A DNA stretch of 31,684 nucleotides from Actinomycetota bacterium (GCA_027731885.1 JAQCAO010000001.1:1-31684); one strand, 5' to 3'; shown: positions 1 to 8,005, counted from the first letter of the stretch. A program made the numbers and translations. The notes: generated by a model from the letters alone, not told the origin.

Positions 1-630
1 CTTTCACTCGAACTCGCCTGCACCTTGGGTGAATGGTGGTATGCCTCAAAGAATTTTGAAAAAGTTGTCGAGATTATGGATGAATGCACACAAGAACATT
101 TAGTCGATGGAAATCAAGTAGGTGCCGCTAACGACTTACATTTATTGGGTTGTGCTTATCGCGAGTTAAAGAAATTTGATTTAGCGATCTCAACTTTTAA
201 AGAAGCGCGGCTAATCTTTAAGACAGAGAAGGAAGTTATTCAAGTCGCTCGTTGCGATCAGAAGATCGCCTCTTGTTATGTTGAAATTGGTGATGGCGAG
301 AAAGCGCTAGAAGCGGCGCGCAAAGCGATTGATGTATTTGAAACTGGCCACGATCATCGCCGCGAAACATTTGCCCTTTTTGAATATGGCAAAGCGGAAG
401 TATTGCTGGGCAAGCTAGAAGACGGCTTGGCAACTTTGGATGGGGTATTGCAGATCATCTCTGAAGATGATCCAAAAGATTTTGAACTCATTGTTGATAT
501 CGAGACTCGCATGTCGACTGTTCTGCGCAGCTTGGGTCGTATTGATGAGGCGAATGAGATAGATCGCCGCCTTATTGCAGTGCGCGAAGCGATGGAAGAT
601 GTCCCCGCCCCAGAGGATTTAGGCGACTAA
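1..630 (+). CDS. Tetratricopeptide-repeat protein, 5' end outside window
   Basis: The reading frame is open to the first base of the window, so the start lies upstream; the TTG at 25 is only an internal codon. The visible 209 residues are helical and contain TPR-like pairs, for example AANDLHLLGCAYRELKKFDL, then ARCDQKIASCYVEIGDGEKA and LFEYGKAEVLLGKLEDGL, each with the small/large residue spacing of a TPR helix pair. TPR domains are protein-binding scaffolds, and no catalytic domain is visible in this part, so the partner and role cannot be given. No signal peptide or membrane segment is seen in the visible part. It ends only 4 bases before the end of the convergent methyltransferase gene, with no room for a terminator. 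An N-terminal domain beyond the window edge could change the call. Confidence 0.75.
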   Translation, partial: LSLELACTLGEWWYASKNFEKVVEIMDECTQEHLVDGNQVGAANDLHLLGCAYRELKKFDLAISTFKEARLIFKTEKEVIQVARCDQKIASCYVEIGDGEKALEAARKAIDVFETGHDHRRETFALFEYGKAEVLLGKLEDGLATLDGVLQIISEDDPKDFELIVDIETRMSTVLRSLGRIDEANEIDRRLIAVREAMEDVPAPEDLGD

Positions 631-634
631 ACCT

Positions 635-1285
635 TTAACTTAATCTGGGCAGATGTTGCAACGCCCAGTGATACATCGCGGTAGCACCAGCGGCGGATGC
701 ATTCATGGAACGCGTTGATCCGTACTGTTGAATTGCATATAAAACCGCGCACACAGCAACGCCTTCATCTGACATACCGGCACCTTCTTGACCAAAGAGT
801 AGAACACAAGATTCAGGAAGATCAGATCCTTCTAACTGCTTAGATGATGGAACATTATCGATTCCGATGATTGGCAAGTTGTTTTCTTTACACCAAGTAG
901 CAAAGTCAGCGATCGTTGGATGGTGAATAACTCTCAGGTATCTATCAGTAACCATCGCCCCGCGCTTATTCCAATCGCGCTTACCAACGATATGAACCGC
1001 AGAGACGTTAAAAGCATTTGCGGTGCGGACTACAGATCCAATATTTAAATCGTGTTGCCAATTCTCAATAGCGATATGTAATTTGTGGCGTTTGGTATCT
1101 AAATCCGCAACTATTGCTTCGACCGACCAATATCGATAGTGATCTAGAACATTTCGGCGATCACCATTTTCTAACAATTCTGGGTCATATTGCGCGCCAG
1201 TGGGCCAAGGTTTCTCGTGTGGTCCCACGCCGACTACTGGAAAGAATTCTCCCGGCCCAATCGTGGCAGGTGTATTAATTTCCAT
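635..1285 (-). CDS. SpoU/TrmH-family (SPOUT) RNA 2'-O-methyltransferase
   Basis: Probably methylates a ribose 2'-OH of tRNA or rRNA with S-adenosylmethionine in the cytoplasm. The three SPOUT motifs are visible: motif 1 NIGSVVRTANAF, motif 2 LLFGQEGAGMS and motif 3 YGSTRSMNASAAGA, with the asparagine and conserved serines of the trefoil-knot SAM site. An N-terminal stretch of about 70 residues precedes the catalytic domain. At 216 residues it fits the short actinobacterial SpoU proteins; the target nucleotide cannot be read from the sequence. I chose the ATG at 1285 rather than the GTG at 1291, because a TAGAGT -10 box ends exactly 6 nt before this ATG, the spacing of a leaderless mRNA. The gene converges on the TPR gene with a 4-base gap. 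Confidence 0.88.
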   Translation of the reverse strand: MEINTPATIGPGEFFPVVGVGPHEKPWPTGAQYDPELLENGDRRNVLDHYRYWSVEAIVADLDTKRHKLHIAIENWQHDLNIGSVVRTANAFNVSAVHIVGKRDWNKRGAMVTDRYLRVIHHPTIADFATWCKENNLPIIGIDNVPSSKQLEGSDLPESCVLLFGQEGAGMSDEGVAVCAVLYAIQQYGSTRSMNASAAGATAMYHWALQHLPRLS

Positions 1286-1291
1286 AAGCAC

Positions 1292-1297
1292 ACTCTA
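1292..1297 (-). promoter_or_regulatory. -10 box, leaderless promoter of the SpoU-family gene
   Basis: TAGAGT on the reverse strand, followed by 6 nt and then ATG at 1285, so transcription should begin at or within a base of the start codon. No convincing -35 box is seen. Confidence 0.6.
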
Positions 1298-1336
1298 AAC
1301 TTAATAAAGGTTAAACGCTAGAAAGGGCTAATCACC

Positions 1337-1687
1337 ATGGAAGCAGTATTTCTCATCGCCTATATCGTGCATATGTTGGCGATCCTTGGAATTCTCGTAT
1401 TACTCCTGCTCCAGTGGAAAAAGAACCCTCGCAAGCTTTCCTCGGGCGTACTACATAGCACTACAACTGCTCTGATTGCAGGACTTGTAATGGTTGGCAC
1501 TTATGCCTCTGCTAAACCAGATGAAGAGCTCGATCACGTAAAAGTCGCAATAAAACTTGTGATTGTCCTAGCCATTCTGGTAATTAGTTACTTAAACATA
1601 AAGAAGAGCGAGATTAAGAAGAGCGCTTGGCTTTCTCTAATTGGGCTGACTCTGTTAAATATTATTATCGCAACCGCTCGGTTCTAG
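1337..1687 (+). CDS. Small four-helix integral membrane protein, unknown function
   Basis: The 116-residue product has four hydrophobic segments, roughly residues 3-25, 41-60, 69-87 and 95-113, separated by short charged loops (QWKKNPRK, SAKPDEELDHVK, NIKKSEIKKS). The lysine-rich loops would favour a defined orientation under the positive-inside rule. No catalytic motif or recognised family signature is visible, and no function is proposed. A purine-rich AAAGGG at 1322-1327 lies 9 nt before the ATG and can serve as ribosome binding site, so unlike most first genes here it is not obviously leaderless. dacB follows after 9 bases, so the two are probably co-transcribed, which may hint at a cell-envelope role (inference). 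Confidence 0.75.
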   Translation: MEAVFLIAYIVHMLAILGILVLLLLQWKKNPRKLSSGVLHSTTTALIAGLVMVGTYASAKPDEELDHVKVAIKLVIVLAILVISYLNIKKSEIKKSAWLSLIGLTLLNIIIATARF

Positions 1688-1696
1688 GTAAAAATC

Positions 1697-2875
1697 GTGA
1701 AGAAACTGCTGGCGTTTAGCGCTGCCATTATTTCGGCAAGCGCGTTGGCATCACCGAGCGCTTCGGCCTTTGAACCACAGGCAGCCGCCAAGGTCTTTAA
1801 GAAGTTGGCTGCCGCGCCTTCCTTAAACAACCCATCAGTTTCACTTGTCGATGTCAGTACCGGAGAAGTTGTCTTTGAATCTAATGCTAATTCACAACGT
1901 AAGCCGGCATCGCTTATGAAAATTTTATCTGCCGCCGCGACTTTAAGGTATTTGGATTCTTCAACTGTCTTTGCAACATCTGTTTCACTAGGGCCAACTC
2001 CGAATTCATTGATAATCGATGGCGAATATGACCCTTGGATATCTATGGATGCCAATGCTGCGGCCAAAATGAAACGAACCTACTTTTACGGTTTTGCATC
2101 TAAGGGTCTTAGCGCAGTTAAGAAAAACTCCGAAGGACCAGTGAAAAAGATCCAGGTTTATTACAATGATCTATATTCAGTAGAAGTGGCAAAATTACAG
2201 GCATACTATAAAAAACGCGGGTTTAGGACCACTTTTGAGAAAATTAGCGAATCGAAAGCCAAGTCACTGGCTAGAGAGCAAATTTTTTACTGCACCTCAC
2301 CAACTGTAAAAAGAATTATGGATTGGTTTTTGATTTGGAGTGATAATGAAGTTTCGGAGCGAATGGCACGATTAGCAGCAAAGGCTGCAGGAAATGAATT
2401 TAATCAAAAAGGAGTAGTAAGAACTTTTAACAAAGTATTACGTGAATTAGAAATTGATCCTTCAAAAATCATCATAAGAGATGCAAGTGGCTTATCAAGA
2501 GAGAATAAGTTGACCGCAGATATTTTGTCACAACTCTTATATAAAATACATTCAGATCCATTATTTTCGCAGATGATAGACGGGTTGCCAGTGGGTGGAG
2601 AAACTGGAACGCTAAGTGAGCGCTATATCAAATCCGCACCGCAAGCAGTTGGTTTAGTTAAAGCGAAGACCGGGACTTTATCCGGAACGGTGAGTTTGGC
2701 CGGCTATGTGCAATCTGGTGATCGTGAATATGCCTTCACTATTATTGCTGACAAAATTCAGCGAACGACTGCGGCTAGCGAGCGGGCGCGAAAAACGGTA
2801 GATATTTACTTAGGCAAGATAGCAGCACCATTAATTGCTCCTATCGGCGAAACTTCCACCGCAACTATTGGTTAG
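1697..2875 (+). CDS. dacB: D-alanyl-D-alanine carboxypeptidase/endopeptidase, PBP4 type (peptidase S13)
   Basis: Removes the terminal D-alanine of peptidoglycan stem peptides and/or cuts cross-links outside the membrane. The 392-residue product begins with a signal peptide (KKLLAF then a hydrophobic run, likely cleavage after ASPSASA near residue 24). The three penicillin-binding motifs are present: SLMK at 72-75 (Ser72 nucleophile), SDN at 215-217 and KTG at 324-326. It is shorter than many S13 enzymes, with a reduced insertion between the first and second motifs. The GTG start is preceded by a weak TAGGTA 6 nt upstream. In many actinobacteria dacB lies directly before tilS; here it is about 6.4 kb away. 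Bases about 2281-2580 are AT-rich compared with both flanks. The last 11 bases overlap the convergent beta-propeller gene. Confidence 0.92.
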   Translation: MKKLLAFSAAIISASALASPSASAFEPQAAAKVFKKLAAAPSLNNPSVSLVDVSTGEVVFESNANSQRKPASLMKILSAAATLRYLDSSTVFATSVSLGPTPNSLIIDGEYDPWISMDANAAAKMKRTYFYGFASKGLSAVKKNSEGPVKKIQVYYNDLYSVEVAKLQAYYKKRGFRTTFEKISESKAKSLAREQIFYCTSPTVKRIMDWFLIWSDNEVSERMARLAAKAAGNEFNQKGVVRTFNKVLRELEIDPSKIIIRDASGLSRENKLTADILSQLLYKIHSDPLFSQMIDGLPVGGETGTLSERYIKSAPQAVGLVKAKTGTLSGTVSLAGYVQSGDREYAFTIIADKIQRTTAASERARKTVDIYLGKIAAPLIAPIGETSTATIG

Positions 2876-3944
2876 CAAAGACCTTAATCGATCCGCCGTA
2901 ACAAGCAACCCAGGTTCGAGAATTGACCGAGTCGTAAGTAACTCCTATTGGCGCGGCGCAAACTTTGATATTTTGAATAACTTTCATATTTGATGTTCTC
3001 ACTTTAGAAAGAGTTCCGCTGCGAAAGTTAACAACAAATAGCGCCGAACCATCTGATGAGATTGCCAAACTGCGCGCAGATTTCCCAGTGGATACGGCCT
3101 TCACCGCTTGATTAGTTGCTAGATCCCACGCGATAACTTTTCCTGAAATATTTAAAGTCGCATACAACCTGGATCCGTCAGGAGATAACTCAATAGCGCG
3201 CGGATTTGATCCAATTGGTATGTAATCAAGGGCAAAATTGTCTAAATCAATACGATGAATTCGATTACCACCCATTTCAGCTACATAAGCAAATTTACTA
3301 TCGCCCGAAACAGAAATTCCGCGGGGGTAGCGTCCAATCTTGATTGACTTAATGGTCTCCTGGGTTTCAACTGAGATTACGGTGACTGTATAAGAACACC
3401 AATTTGAAACGAGGATGTACTTGTTATCAGGAGTTACTTTAACGACCTTAGGTACAGATCCAACTGGATAAACGGCGTCAATCTCACCTTTCGCTAAATT
3501 AACGCGAGATAGGAAACTCTTGTCGTAACCAGATGCAGGCGAACAGGTGTCGGTTCCCTCTTTATCAAATCCTTTTCCATACATCGCGTAATTTGTGAAG
3601 TAGAGATATTCACCGTCAGGCGAGAAAGCTCCTTCGACGGGTGCGCCTTTATATCTTCCTGAGTATTTTGAGTATCCAAAATCAGATAATCGAACAGTGT
3701 CAGGAATAGTTTGCTTTAACTCCATTGTTTCTGCGTCATAAATAGTCACGCTATGGCGATACATCATGTTGTGCGCGCTCACTAAACCGTCATTTGATGC
3801 TTGAACCGACTTTGGAGCAATCGCACCGGTAATTGTCTTTATTAACTTCAAAGTTGTCTGATCAGTTGTGGCGCTTGCGCTCTCTGGAACGGATGTGATC
3901 AATAAAGAGAATAGAAGGAGTAAACTCACCCTTTTTTGATTCAT
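2865..3944 (-). CDS. Secreted YVTN-type beta-propeller protein
   Basis: A 359-residue protein with an N-terminal signal peptide (KRVSLLLLFSLLITS, likely cleavage after SASA near residue 25). The rest is built of about six or seven blades of roughly 40 residues with the recurring pattern P-x-G/V-hydrophobic-x-x-S-x-D-G-x-x-hydrophobic-Y-V-x-N, for example GAFSPDGEYLYFTNY, KVTPDNKYILVSNW and ELSPDGSRLYATLN. This is the YVTN/SMP-30-like propeller fold, used for ligand or protein binding and in some families for catalysis; no active-site set is evident, so function is unknown. Paired cysteines (DTCSPAS, NWCSY, VCAAP, VACYGG) would suit disulfides in an exported protein. The ATG lies 7 nt after a TAAACT -10 box, which supports this start. 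An inverted repeat brackets the start, and the 3' end overlaps dacB by 11 bases. Confidence 0.85.
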   Translation of the reverse strand: MNQKRVSLLLLFSLLITSVPESASATTDQTTLKLIKTITGAIAPKSVQASNDGLVSAHNMMYRHSVTIYDAETMELKQTIPDTVRLSDFGYSKYSGRYKGAPVEGAFSPDGEYLYFTNYAMYGKGFDKEGTDTCSPASGYDKSFLSRVNLAKGEIDAVYPVGSVPKVVKVTPDNKYILVSNWCSYTVTVISVETQETIKSIKIGRYPRGISVSGDSKFAYVAEMGGNRIHRIDLDNFALDYIPIGSNPRAIELSPDGSRLYATLNISGKVIAWDLATNQAVKAVSTGKSARSLAISSDGSALFVVNFRSGTLSKVRTSNMKVIQNIKVCAAPIGVTYDSVNSRTWVACYGGSIKVFANQ

Positions 3945-3958
3945 AATGGTGAGTTTAC
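3920..3958. repeat. 11-bp perfect inverted repeat around the beta-propeller gene start
   Basis: GTAAACTCACC at 3920-3930 and GGTGAGTTTAC at 3948-3958 are exact reverse complements with a 17-base spacer that contains the start codon (3942-3944, reverse strand). The right arm contains the proposed -10 box. This is a possible operator, or a hairpin if transcription starts further upstream. Confidence 0.7.
3952..3957 (-). promoter_or_regulatory. -10 box, leaderless promoter of the beta-propeller gene
   Basis: TAAACT on the reverse strand, 7 nt before the ATG at 3944. It lies inside the right arm of the inverted repeat. Confidence 0.5.
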
Positions 3959-4103
3959 CTGCGCAAAACTAGCGATCTCTACCCTCTTCAAGATCATCGC
4001 CATCCAGGCTTGTTTGAGGTGTCATTCGTCATATTTTTCTTCATTACGCGCAACAGACGGGCATCCTTAGGGAACGGTGAGAACACCACCTGTTAATGCT
4101 GAG

Positions 4104-4109
4104 TAATCT
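4104..4109 (+). promoter_or_regulatory. -10 box, leaderless promoter of ctaB
   Basis: TAATCT followed by 6 nt and then the GTG start of ctaB at 4116. It supports that GTG as the true start, since no Shine-Dalgarno sequence is present. The preceding 145 bases hold no ORF or clear structure apart from a short GGTG-AGAA-CACC dyad at about 4077-4088. Confidence 0.55.
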
Positions 4110-4115
4110 TCTCCT

Positions 4116-5012
4116 GTGCGCACCGATTCACACGCAAATCTGTCTACAAAAGTCCGCGGCTATGTAGACCTGATGAAATTACGCGTTGTTGAACTCTTAT
4201 TGGTTTCAACGCTTCCTGCGATGGTTTTAGCGCAGAACGGGTTGCCTTCTCTTTCACTGACTATCTCAACTCTAATTGGCGGAACCTTAGCCGCGGGCAG
4301 TGCAAATGCCTTTAATATGGTTATTGAATCTGAATCAGATAAGTTAATGAAGCGCACCGCCAAGCGCCCACTTGCAACAGGGGTATTGAGTAAAAGAGAA
4401 GCAACGGTATTTGCAACATTTATTGGTTTGATTTCACTGGTTATATTTGGAGTCTTCACAACCCCACTAGCAACTTTATTATCCTTTATCGCCATCGCTT
4501 TCTATGTAATTGTTTACACAATTGGACTGAAGCGAAGAACCACTCAAAATATTGTTTGGGGTGGAGCTGCGGGTTGTATGCCAGCGCTTATCGGTTGGGC
4601 TGCAGTAACTAACTCGCTATCTGTAACCGCCTGGTCCTTCTTCTTCGTAATATTCTTTTGGACGCCGCCACATTTCTGGGCGCTGGCCATCAAATATAAA
4701 GATGATTACGCCGCAGCCGGAATTCCTATGCTGCCTGTTGTAGCTACCAAAACCCATTTACTTCGCCAGATGTGGGTTTACACAATCGCGATGGTTGCCT
4801 CATCTGTTGCACTCTTTATAAATGCAGATTTGCAAGTATGGGCGCAAGCGCTCAATTTGATCTTAGGTGCTCTGTTTGCTTGGCAGCTGCGCGGTTTAGA
4901 TGAAAAGTCTGAAAATTACGAAAAGATCGCTGGAAAGATTTTTCATTGGTCAATTACTTACTTGAGCCTATTGTCGGTGCTGCTAGTTGCGGCTCAGTTG
5001 TTGAAGGCTTGA
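4116..5012 (+). CDS. ctaB: Protoheme IX farnesyltransferase (heme O synthase)
   Basis: Transfers a farnesyl group from farnesyl diphosphate to protoheme IX, giving heme O for the heme-copper terminal oxidase. This is a polytopic membrane enzyme of the UbiA prenyltransferase family. Visible signatures are the first conserved loop NAFNMVIESESDKLMKRTAK followed by RPL (residues 64-86), the second loop YTIGLKRRTTQNIVWGGAAG, and the family-typical FFWTPPHFWALAIKYKDDY. Around eight or nine hydrophobic segments follow the short N-terminus. The first loop has the actinobacterial form with fewer acidic residues than the E. coli enzyme. At 298 residues it has normal length. The GTG start is supported by a -10 box 6 nt upstream. 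The gene stands away from ctaA, tkt or oxidase genes, and its last 19 bases overlap the 3' end of convergent metZ. Confidence 0.93.
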   Translation: MRTDSHANLSTKVRGYVDLMKLRVVELLLVSTLPAMVLAQNGLPSLSLTISTLIGGTLAAGSANAFNMVIESESDKLMKRTAKRPLATGVLSKREATVFATFIGLISLVIFGVFTTPLATLLSFIAIAFYVIVYTIGLKRRTTQNIVWGGAAGCMPALIGWAAVTNSLSVTAWSFFFVIFFWTPPHFWALAIKYKDDYAAAGIPMLPVVATKTHLLRQMWVYTIAMVASSVALFINADLQVWAQALNLILGALFAWQLRGLDEKSENYEKIAGKIFHWSITYLSLLSVLLVAAQLLKA

Positions 5013-6217
5013 GTTAAATCCTTAATCAGATCATCTACGTGTTCCAGGCCTACGGATAGTCGCAGCACTGAAGGCGTAATCCCCAATTCTACCTGAACTT
5101 CTGGTGATAAGCGGCGATGGGTAGTTGAAGAGGGATGAGTTATCAGTGATTTGCTATCACCTAAGTTATTTGAGATATCGATAATGCGAAGTGCATCCAT
5201 AAACTTAAAGGCAACTTTCTGGCTACCCACAAATTCAATACCGATAGTGCTACCCCCGCCACTCATCTGCTTCTGCACAATTGCGTAATCAGGATGCGAC
5301 TTAAGGCCGGGGTACTTTACGGATTTAATTTCCTTACGTGTTTCAAAAAATTCAGCGATCGTATGTGCATTCTGGCACATCCGTTGCACACGCATCTCCA
5401 TTGTTTCCAAAGACTTCAGGAGCACCCACGCGTTAAATGGGCTAAGCGTTGGACCGGTATGGCGGATAAATGGAACCAATGATTCGTGAATGTATGAGAA
5501 AGAACCTAAAACTGCGCCAGCAAGTACTCGGCCCTGGCCATCGATATGTTTAGTAGCCGAGTACATAACCACATCTGCTCCAAGTTCAAGTGGTTTCTGC
5601 AGCACAGGAGATGCCATCACATTATCAACAATTACCGTGGCGCCGACTTTATGCGCGAGATCACTGACCATGCGAATATCAACAATCTCCATCAGTGGAT
5701 TACTTGGTGATTCTATAAAGACAACTTTTGTCGATTTGCTAAGGGCGGCTGCCCAAAGTGCAGGATCGTTACCTTTAACCAACTCAATGGTTACGCCCCA
5801 CTTTGGCAAAATTTCTGTCAGCACAACATGGCAAGAACTAAACATTGCAGCCGAAGCGACTACGTGATCTCCTGCGCGAACCAAACATGCGATTGAGGCA
5901 AACATGGCCGACATTCCAGATCCGGTGGCCACACAATATTCCGCACCCTCAATCGCTGCCAGACGTTGTTCAAACATCTGAACGGTTGGGTTGTGGAACC
6001 GGCTGTAAAGATAGTGGTCTGTTTGATCTGCAAATGAATCGAAGGCTTCTTGCGCCGAAGAATATGTAAATCCGCTATTTAAATAGAGAGCTTCGGAAGT
6101 TTCTCCGAAGCCAGAACGAGCAAGACCTGCGCGCACTGCATCAGTTTGGGGATTTAAATCCCAGTCTGGGGCAGGTCGCTGATTGCGCGGCCGATAACCC
6201 CAAGTCTCGTCACTCAC
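4994..6217 (-). CDS. metZ: O-succinylhomoserine sulfhydrylase (PLP-dependent)
   Basis: Makes homocysteine from an activated homoserine ester and sulfide in methionine synthesis; cytoplasmic, Cys/Met-metabolism PLP family (fold type I). The PLP lysine is in SATKHIDGQGRVLAGAVLG (Lys223 from the chosen start); the HIDGQGR form is the signature of MetZ rather than MetB or MetY. Other family motifs are YSRFHNPT, ATGSGMSAM and DNVMASPVLQ. I chose the GTG at 6217 (407 residues) instead of the TTG at 6238, because a TAGAAT box ends 7 nt before this GTG and the protein then begins SDETWGYRPR. Whether the donor is succinyl- or acetyl-homoserine cannot be settled from sequence. The promoter faces that of the ABC gene, and the 3' end overlaps ctaB by 19 bases. 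Confidence 0.9.
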   Translation of the reverse strand: MSDETWGYRPRNQRPAPDWDLNPQTDAVRAGLARSGFGETSEALYLNSGFTYSSAQEAFDSFADQTDHYLYSRFHNPTVQMFEQRLAAIEGAEYCVATGSGMSAMFASIACLVRAGDHVVASAAMFSSCHVVLTEILPKWGVTIELVKGNDPALWAAALSKSTKVVFIESPSNPLMEIVDIRMVSDLAHKVGATVIVDNVMASPVLQKPLELGADVVMYSATKHIDGQGRVLAGAVLGSFSYIHESLVPFIRHTGPTLSPFNAWVLLKSLETMEMRVQRMCQNAHTIAEFFETRKEIKSVKYPGLKSHPDYAIVQKQMSGGGSTIGIEFVGSQKVAFKFMDALRIIDISNNLGDSKSLITHPSSTTHRRLSPEVQVELGITPSVLRLSVGLEHVDDLIKDLTQAFNN

Positions 6218-6224
6218 AGAGATA

Positions 6225-6230
6225 ATTCTA
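6225..6230 (-). promoter_or_regulatory. -10 box, leaderless promoter of metZ
   Basis: TAGAAT on the reverse strand, 7 nt before the GTG at 6217. It lies 12 bases from the -10 box of the divergent ABC gene. Confidence 0.55.
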
Positions 6231-6242
6231 AGGTGCAATTGG

Positions 6243-6248
6243 TATATT
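6243..6248 (+). promoter_or_regulatory. -10 box, leaderless promoter of the ABC exporter operon
   Basis: TATATT followed by 6 nt and then ATG at 6255. No Shine-Dalgarno sequence and no clear -35 are seen. Each -10 of this divergent pair falls in the -35 area of the other. Confidence 0.55.
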
Positions 6249-6254
6249 CAATGC

Positions 6255-7163
6255 ATGCCCAAACTCGCAATCTCAGTAGATGATTTAACCAAGAAATATG
6301 CAACTGGTCTGGCAGTTTTTCACGCAAAATTTGAAGTTCCAGTAGGCACCATCTGTGGCTTTGTCGGCCCAAATGGTGCGGGAAAGACGACCACTATTCG
6401 AATGCTCCTGGGCTTGATCTCACCAACAGGTGGAAATGGTCAGATTTTGGGTGAATCGATTTCCTCACCAGAAAAATACCTATCAAGTGTTGGCGCAATG
6501 ATTGAAGGTCCGGCCTTCTATCCCGCGCTATCTGGTGCCGAGAATTTACGCGTCCTGGCAACCCTTGGTGGATTCCCGCAAGAGCGCGTAGATCAATTAC
6601 TAAAACAAGTTGGTTTAGCAGATCGAGGAAAGTCTAAGTACAAGACTTATTCGTTGGGTATGAAGCAGCGGTTGGGTATCGCCGCAGCGCTGCTCCCGAA
6701 TCCAAAGTTATTAATTCTTGATGAACCAACCAACGGCCTAGACCCAGAAGGAATTCAGGAAATTCGTCAATTACTTCGCGAACTAGCGGATAAAGGAACC
6801 ACAGTATTTGTCTCTTCCCACTTGTTATCTGAACTCGAAATTATTAGCGAATACTTAGTGATGTTACGTAAAGGCGAAGTAGTTTTTGCGGGCCCGATTC
6901 AAGAACTCTTTGATCAACAGCAACCATTTATGATTGTAAAAACTGCGAGCGAGCAAGATCTGCAGAAGATAATTACGATCGCACAAGCCGCTGGTCATAA
7001 AGCGCATCTGCGCGATGGTGCGGCGCATATCGAAGGTCCGGCGGAATGGGCGGGAACTTTAAATAAGTTAGCTTTTGAAAGCGGAATTCTCTTAACTCAA
7101 CTCTCACCGCAGCTACCAAATCTGGAAGAGACTTTCTTTGAAATGACGGGAGAGCAGAAATGA
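6255..7163 (+). CDS. ABC-2 type exporter, ATP-binding subunit
   Basis: Hydrolyses ATP to drive the membrane partner encoded next. Motifs in order: Walker A GPNGAGKT (38-45), ABC signature as YSLGMKQRL (132-140, where LSGGQ is replaced by the SLGM form common in CcmA/NatA-type exporters), Walker B LLILDEP (152-158) with D-loop NGLD, and the switch histidine in VSSHLL (His189). After about residue 220 a further 80-residue region follows, as in the drug/bacitracin-type exporters. The 302-residue length is normal for that group. The stop overlaps the permease start by 4 bases (ATGA), so translation is coupled. The substrate is unknown; an antibiotic, peptide or lipid exporter would fit the architecture, but the sequence does not decide. 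Confidence 0.92.
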   Translation: MPKLAISVDDLTKKYATGLAVFHAKFEVPVGTICGFVGPNGAGKTTTIRMLLGLISPTGGNGQILGESISSPEKYLSSVGAMIEGPAFYPALSGAENLRVLATLGGFPQERVDQLLKQVGLADRGKSKYKTYSLGMKQRLGIAAALLPNPKLLILDEPTNGLDPEGIQEIRQLLRELADKGTTVFVSSHLLSELEIISEYLVMLRKGEVVFAGPIQELFDQQQPFMIVKTASEQDLQKIITIAQAAGHKAHLRDGAAHIEGPAEWAGTLNKLAFESGILLTQLSPQLPNLEETFFEMTGEQK

Positions 7164-7963
7164 TTATTAGCCTTCTCAGAATCTTCTTTGCAGAATGGCG
7201 CAAATTACGTCGTCCTACCTTGCTTTTAGGAACACTCGGCGCAGTTGCTTTCTTTAGCGTTTTAGTCTCATCAGTACTTTTCTTAATGATTGATTCGCCT
7301 CAAGGAAACGGTGATCGCGGTATGCGAATTACCCGCGAGATGCTCGCACTCCCTGGCGGTGCAACCGAATCATTCTCAAGTATTGGCAATCTATTAGGAA
7401 TCATTGCGCTCTGTGTCTTTGCCGCTCAAACAGCCCAAGAGTATTCACTAGGAACCTTGCGTAATTTATTGGTTCGTCAACCGGGTCGAATTCGTATCTT
7501 GGTCGGCAAATTAGCTTCTATGAAAGTATTCGCGATGATCATGACCCTGGTTAGCGCAGTTTTATCTATCGGTATCTCATATGCACTAGCCGGAAGACAG
7601 AATGTCAACACTGAGCTCTGGTTTAACGGTGATGGCCGGCTAGATATTGCTCAGACGCTTTTAAATGTCTTTATCTCAATTTTGGGGTTCGGCATTATTG
7701 GAATGGTTCTTGGCATTGTTCTGCGCTCACCAATAAGTTCGATTTCGTTGGGCGTGCTGTGGCTGCTGATTATCGAAAATATTGTTGGGGCGCTTAGATC
7801 TAGCACTCTGAAATGGCTCCCTGGAAATCAACTGGGAACGATCGCAACCGGTGGAAGCCAGAGCGTTTCATATTCGCACGCGCTAACTCTTTCAGCTATA
7901 TATGTGAGCGTTGCCTTAATTATCGCAACAGTTCTATTCACAAAGAGAGATGTATCCAACTAG
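7160..7963 (+). CDS. ABC-2 type exporter, permease subunit
   Basis: Integral membrane partner of the preceding ATPase. The 267-residue product shows six hydrophobic stretches: about residues 20-45 (LLLGTLGAVAFFSVLVSSVL), 75-95 (IGNLLGIIALCVFAA), 120-145, 172-198, 202-220 and 245-262. This is the usual ABC-2 membrane layout with an amphipathic start (RIFFAEWRKLRRP) and a larger loop after the first helix. The motif TAQEYSLGTLRNLLVRQPGR after the second helix is typical of this permease group, where the chain contacts the ATPase. The start ATG overlaps the ATPase stop by 4 bases, giving a two-gene operon. No periplasmic binding protein is nearby, in line with export rather than uptake. Substrate unknown. 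Confidence 0.88.
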   Translation: MIISLLRIFFAEWRKLRRPTLLLGTLGAVAFFSVLVSSVLFLMIDSPQGNGDRGMRITREMLALPGGATESFSSIGNLLGIIALCVFAAQTAQEYSLGTLRNLLVRQPGRIRILVGKLASMKVFAMIMTLVSAVLSIGISYALAGRQNVNTELWFNGDGRLDIAQTLLNVFISILGFGIIGMVLGIVLRSPISSISLGVLWLLIIENIVGALRSSTLKWLPGNQLGTIATGGSQSVSYSHALTLSAIYVSVALIIATVLFTKRDVSN

Positions 7964-8005
7964 CGACACTTACAGCAATCTCCGAAGTTACTCAGGGAAC
8001 TGACT

